Positions 44,000 through 44,787 of a stretch of DNA of 44,787 nt are shown one piece after another. The number at the start of each line of letters is the position of its first letter. Position 1 is the first letter of the stretch. Source of the stretch: Acidimicrobiia bacterium. GTDB lineage: Bacteria; Actinomycetota; Acidimicrobiia; Spongiisociales; ZC4RG35. Under the pieces are notes generated by a model that was not told the origin of the DNA, ran no database searches, and worked only from the letters and a program-made list of their open reading frames with translations. Made by a program: the position numbers and the translations under genes. The stretch is from NCBI GenBank assembly GCA_025928935.1, contig JAICNB010000020.1:1-44787 (forward strand), read 5' to 3'.

Positions 44000-44787
44000 T
44001 CAGCTGAACCGCAGCCGGAGCCGATCTGCCAGGGCGTGGTAGTCGTCTGCGCTGTTGTACAGATGGGCGGAGATGCGAATCAACTGATGAGGCCATTCGG
44101 GCCAGAGCTGCACGATCACCGAGAAGCCCTCCTCGGAGAGCTCGCCCATGAGCGGGGAGAGATCACCTTTCGCCGGTACACCTCGAGCCTCGGGCAAGAC
44201 GACCGAGGCCATCGACCCGATCATGTCGTCGGGAGCAGGTAGCTCGGTGCCGATGGCCTCGGAGACGATGCGGCGGCCGTCGAGGATCAGATCGTGGTTG
44301 CGCTTCATGAGCCCTTCCCAGCCACCCGGCTGGAGGCCGCCAACGAACCGCAGCACGTCAGGAAGCACCGCCCAGGAGCTGAAGTCGTCGGTGCCCAGCC
44401 AGTCGAAGAGGGCGTGATACCTCTCCACCGCCCCTTCCACGTCGGCGTTGTACCCGTGCGAGATAATGGCGGGCCTGGTCATCTCGATCCGATCCGATCG
44501 GGTGTGGAGAAAGGCCGCGCCCTTGGGGGCACACACCCATTTGTGGAGATTGCCGGTGTACCAGGACGCCCCCAGCTCATCGAGTGACAGCGGCACCTGA
44601 CCCGGTCCGTGGGCGCCATCGACGAGGAGCGGAATGTCCGGTTCCAGCGACCTGACCACAGCCGCGATCGGGAAGACCAGAGCGGTGGGGGAGGTGACAT
44701 GATCGATGACGGCCAGCCTCGTCCTCTCGTTCACGGCCGCCGTGATCGCCCCGGTCACCTCGGCCGGGTCGCCGATCGGGAACGGGA
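44000..44787 (-). CDS. Partial class V aminotransferase-fold PLP enzyme (isopenicillin N epimerase-like)
   Basis: The C-terminal part of a gene that continues beyond the window; the frame is still open at 44787 (PFPIGDPAEVTGAITAAVNE). It contains TRLAVIDHVTSPTALVFPI, LLVDGAHGPGQVPLSL with the PLP aspartate, and the Schiff-base lysine in NLHKWVCAPKG. These match the isopenicillin N epimerase/cysteine desulfurase-like branch. Members act as epimerases or lyases on unknown substrates outside beta-lactam producers. It converges on the amidohydrolase gene with an 8-base gap. The start and first domain are not visible. Confidence 0.82.
   Translation of the reverse strand, partial: PFPIGDPAEVTGAITAAVNERTRLAVIDHVTSPTALVFPIAAVVRSLEPDIPLLVDGAHGPGQVPLSLDELGASWYTGNLHKWVCAPKGAAFLHTRSDRIEMTRPAIISHGYNADVEGAVERYHALFDWLGTDDFSSWAVLPDVLRFVGGLQPGGWEGLMKRNHDLILDGRRIVSEAIGTELPAPDDMIGSMASVVLPEARGVPAKGDLSPLMGELSEEGFSVIVQLWPEWPHQLIRISAHLYNSADDYHALADRLRLRFS

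Overview
The window is a continuous, gene-dense stretch of high-GC DNA (no gene-free gap exceeds about 235 bases). It carries about 45 protein genes on both strands and no RNA gene, insertion sequence or CRISPR array that I could see. Codon use (strong G/C third positions, many GTG starts), an actinobacterial-type SOS box, MarR/DrrAB-type and ECF42-type regulators, and many TANNNT elements placed 6 to 9 bases before start codons (leaderless genes) point to Actinomycetota. A non-Streptomyces, non-mycobacterial lineage such as Acidimicrobiia is my guess; the class is inference only.

Layout. 1-1130: minus-strand genes, including a small membrane protein with a duplicated motif and an AlkB-family dioxygenase whose start lies inside a perfect CGAAC-N4-GTTCG SOS box. 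1191-20907: de novo purine biosynthesis spread through other genes: purE, purB, the tight block purC-purS-purQ-purL, then purF and purM. Between them lie a glutaryl-CoA dehydrogenase-like enzyme with a YUCCA-like flavoprotein, a YcaQ/AlkX DNA glycosylase, a MarR regulator divergent from a DrrAB-type exporter, phosphofructokinase, MobA, an ECF42-type sigma factor, a small membrane protein and a gamma-carbonic anhydrase homologue.

20887-32131 is a purine catabolism region. One minus-strand operon encodes 8-oxoguanine deaminase, three-subunit xanthine dehydrogenase and adenine deaminase, so adenine, hypoxanthine/xanthine and 8-oxoguanine all converge on urate. A divergent DUF6986 (HpcH/HpaI aldolase-like) gene follows. 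A second minus-strand operon encodes allantoinase, an allantoicase fused to OHCU decarboxylase, 5-hydroxyisourate hydrolase and urate oxidase. Together these take urate to ureidoglycolate plus urea. No ureidoglycolate lyase is present, and the DUF6986 enzyme is the obvious unassigned candidate for the end of the route. MobA upstream fits the molybdenum need of xanthine dehydrogenase.

32229-44787: mixed housekeeping and accessory genes: a DUF308 membrane protein, a class III aminotransferase, an M15 peptidase lipoprotein that appears to use a CTG start, a CYTH protein, a TrpB2-type tryptophan synthase beta chain, an exported metallo-beta-lactamase-fold lipoprotein, DUF456, acetyl-CoA synthetase, an apolipoprotein N-acyltransferase gene broken by one in-frame TGA, an inositol monophosphatase, a trimmed amidohydrolase and a partial isopenicillin-N-epimerase-like gene.

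Non-coding structure worth reading: a dispersed family of intergenic palindromes with the core CGAAATTGGGA, near-identical GTTAGCTT promoter motifs in front of both purine-catabolic operons and the DUF308 gene, and several perfect palindromes in divergent promoters.
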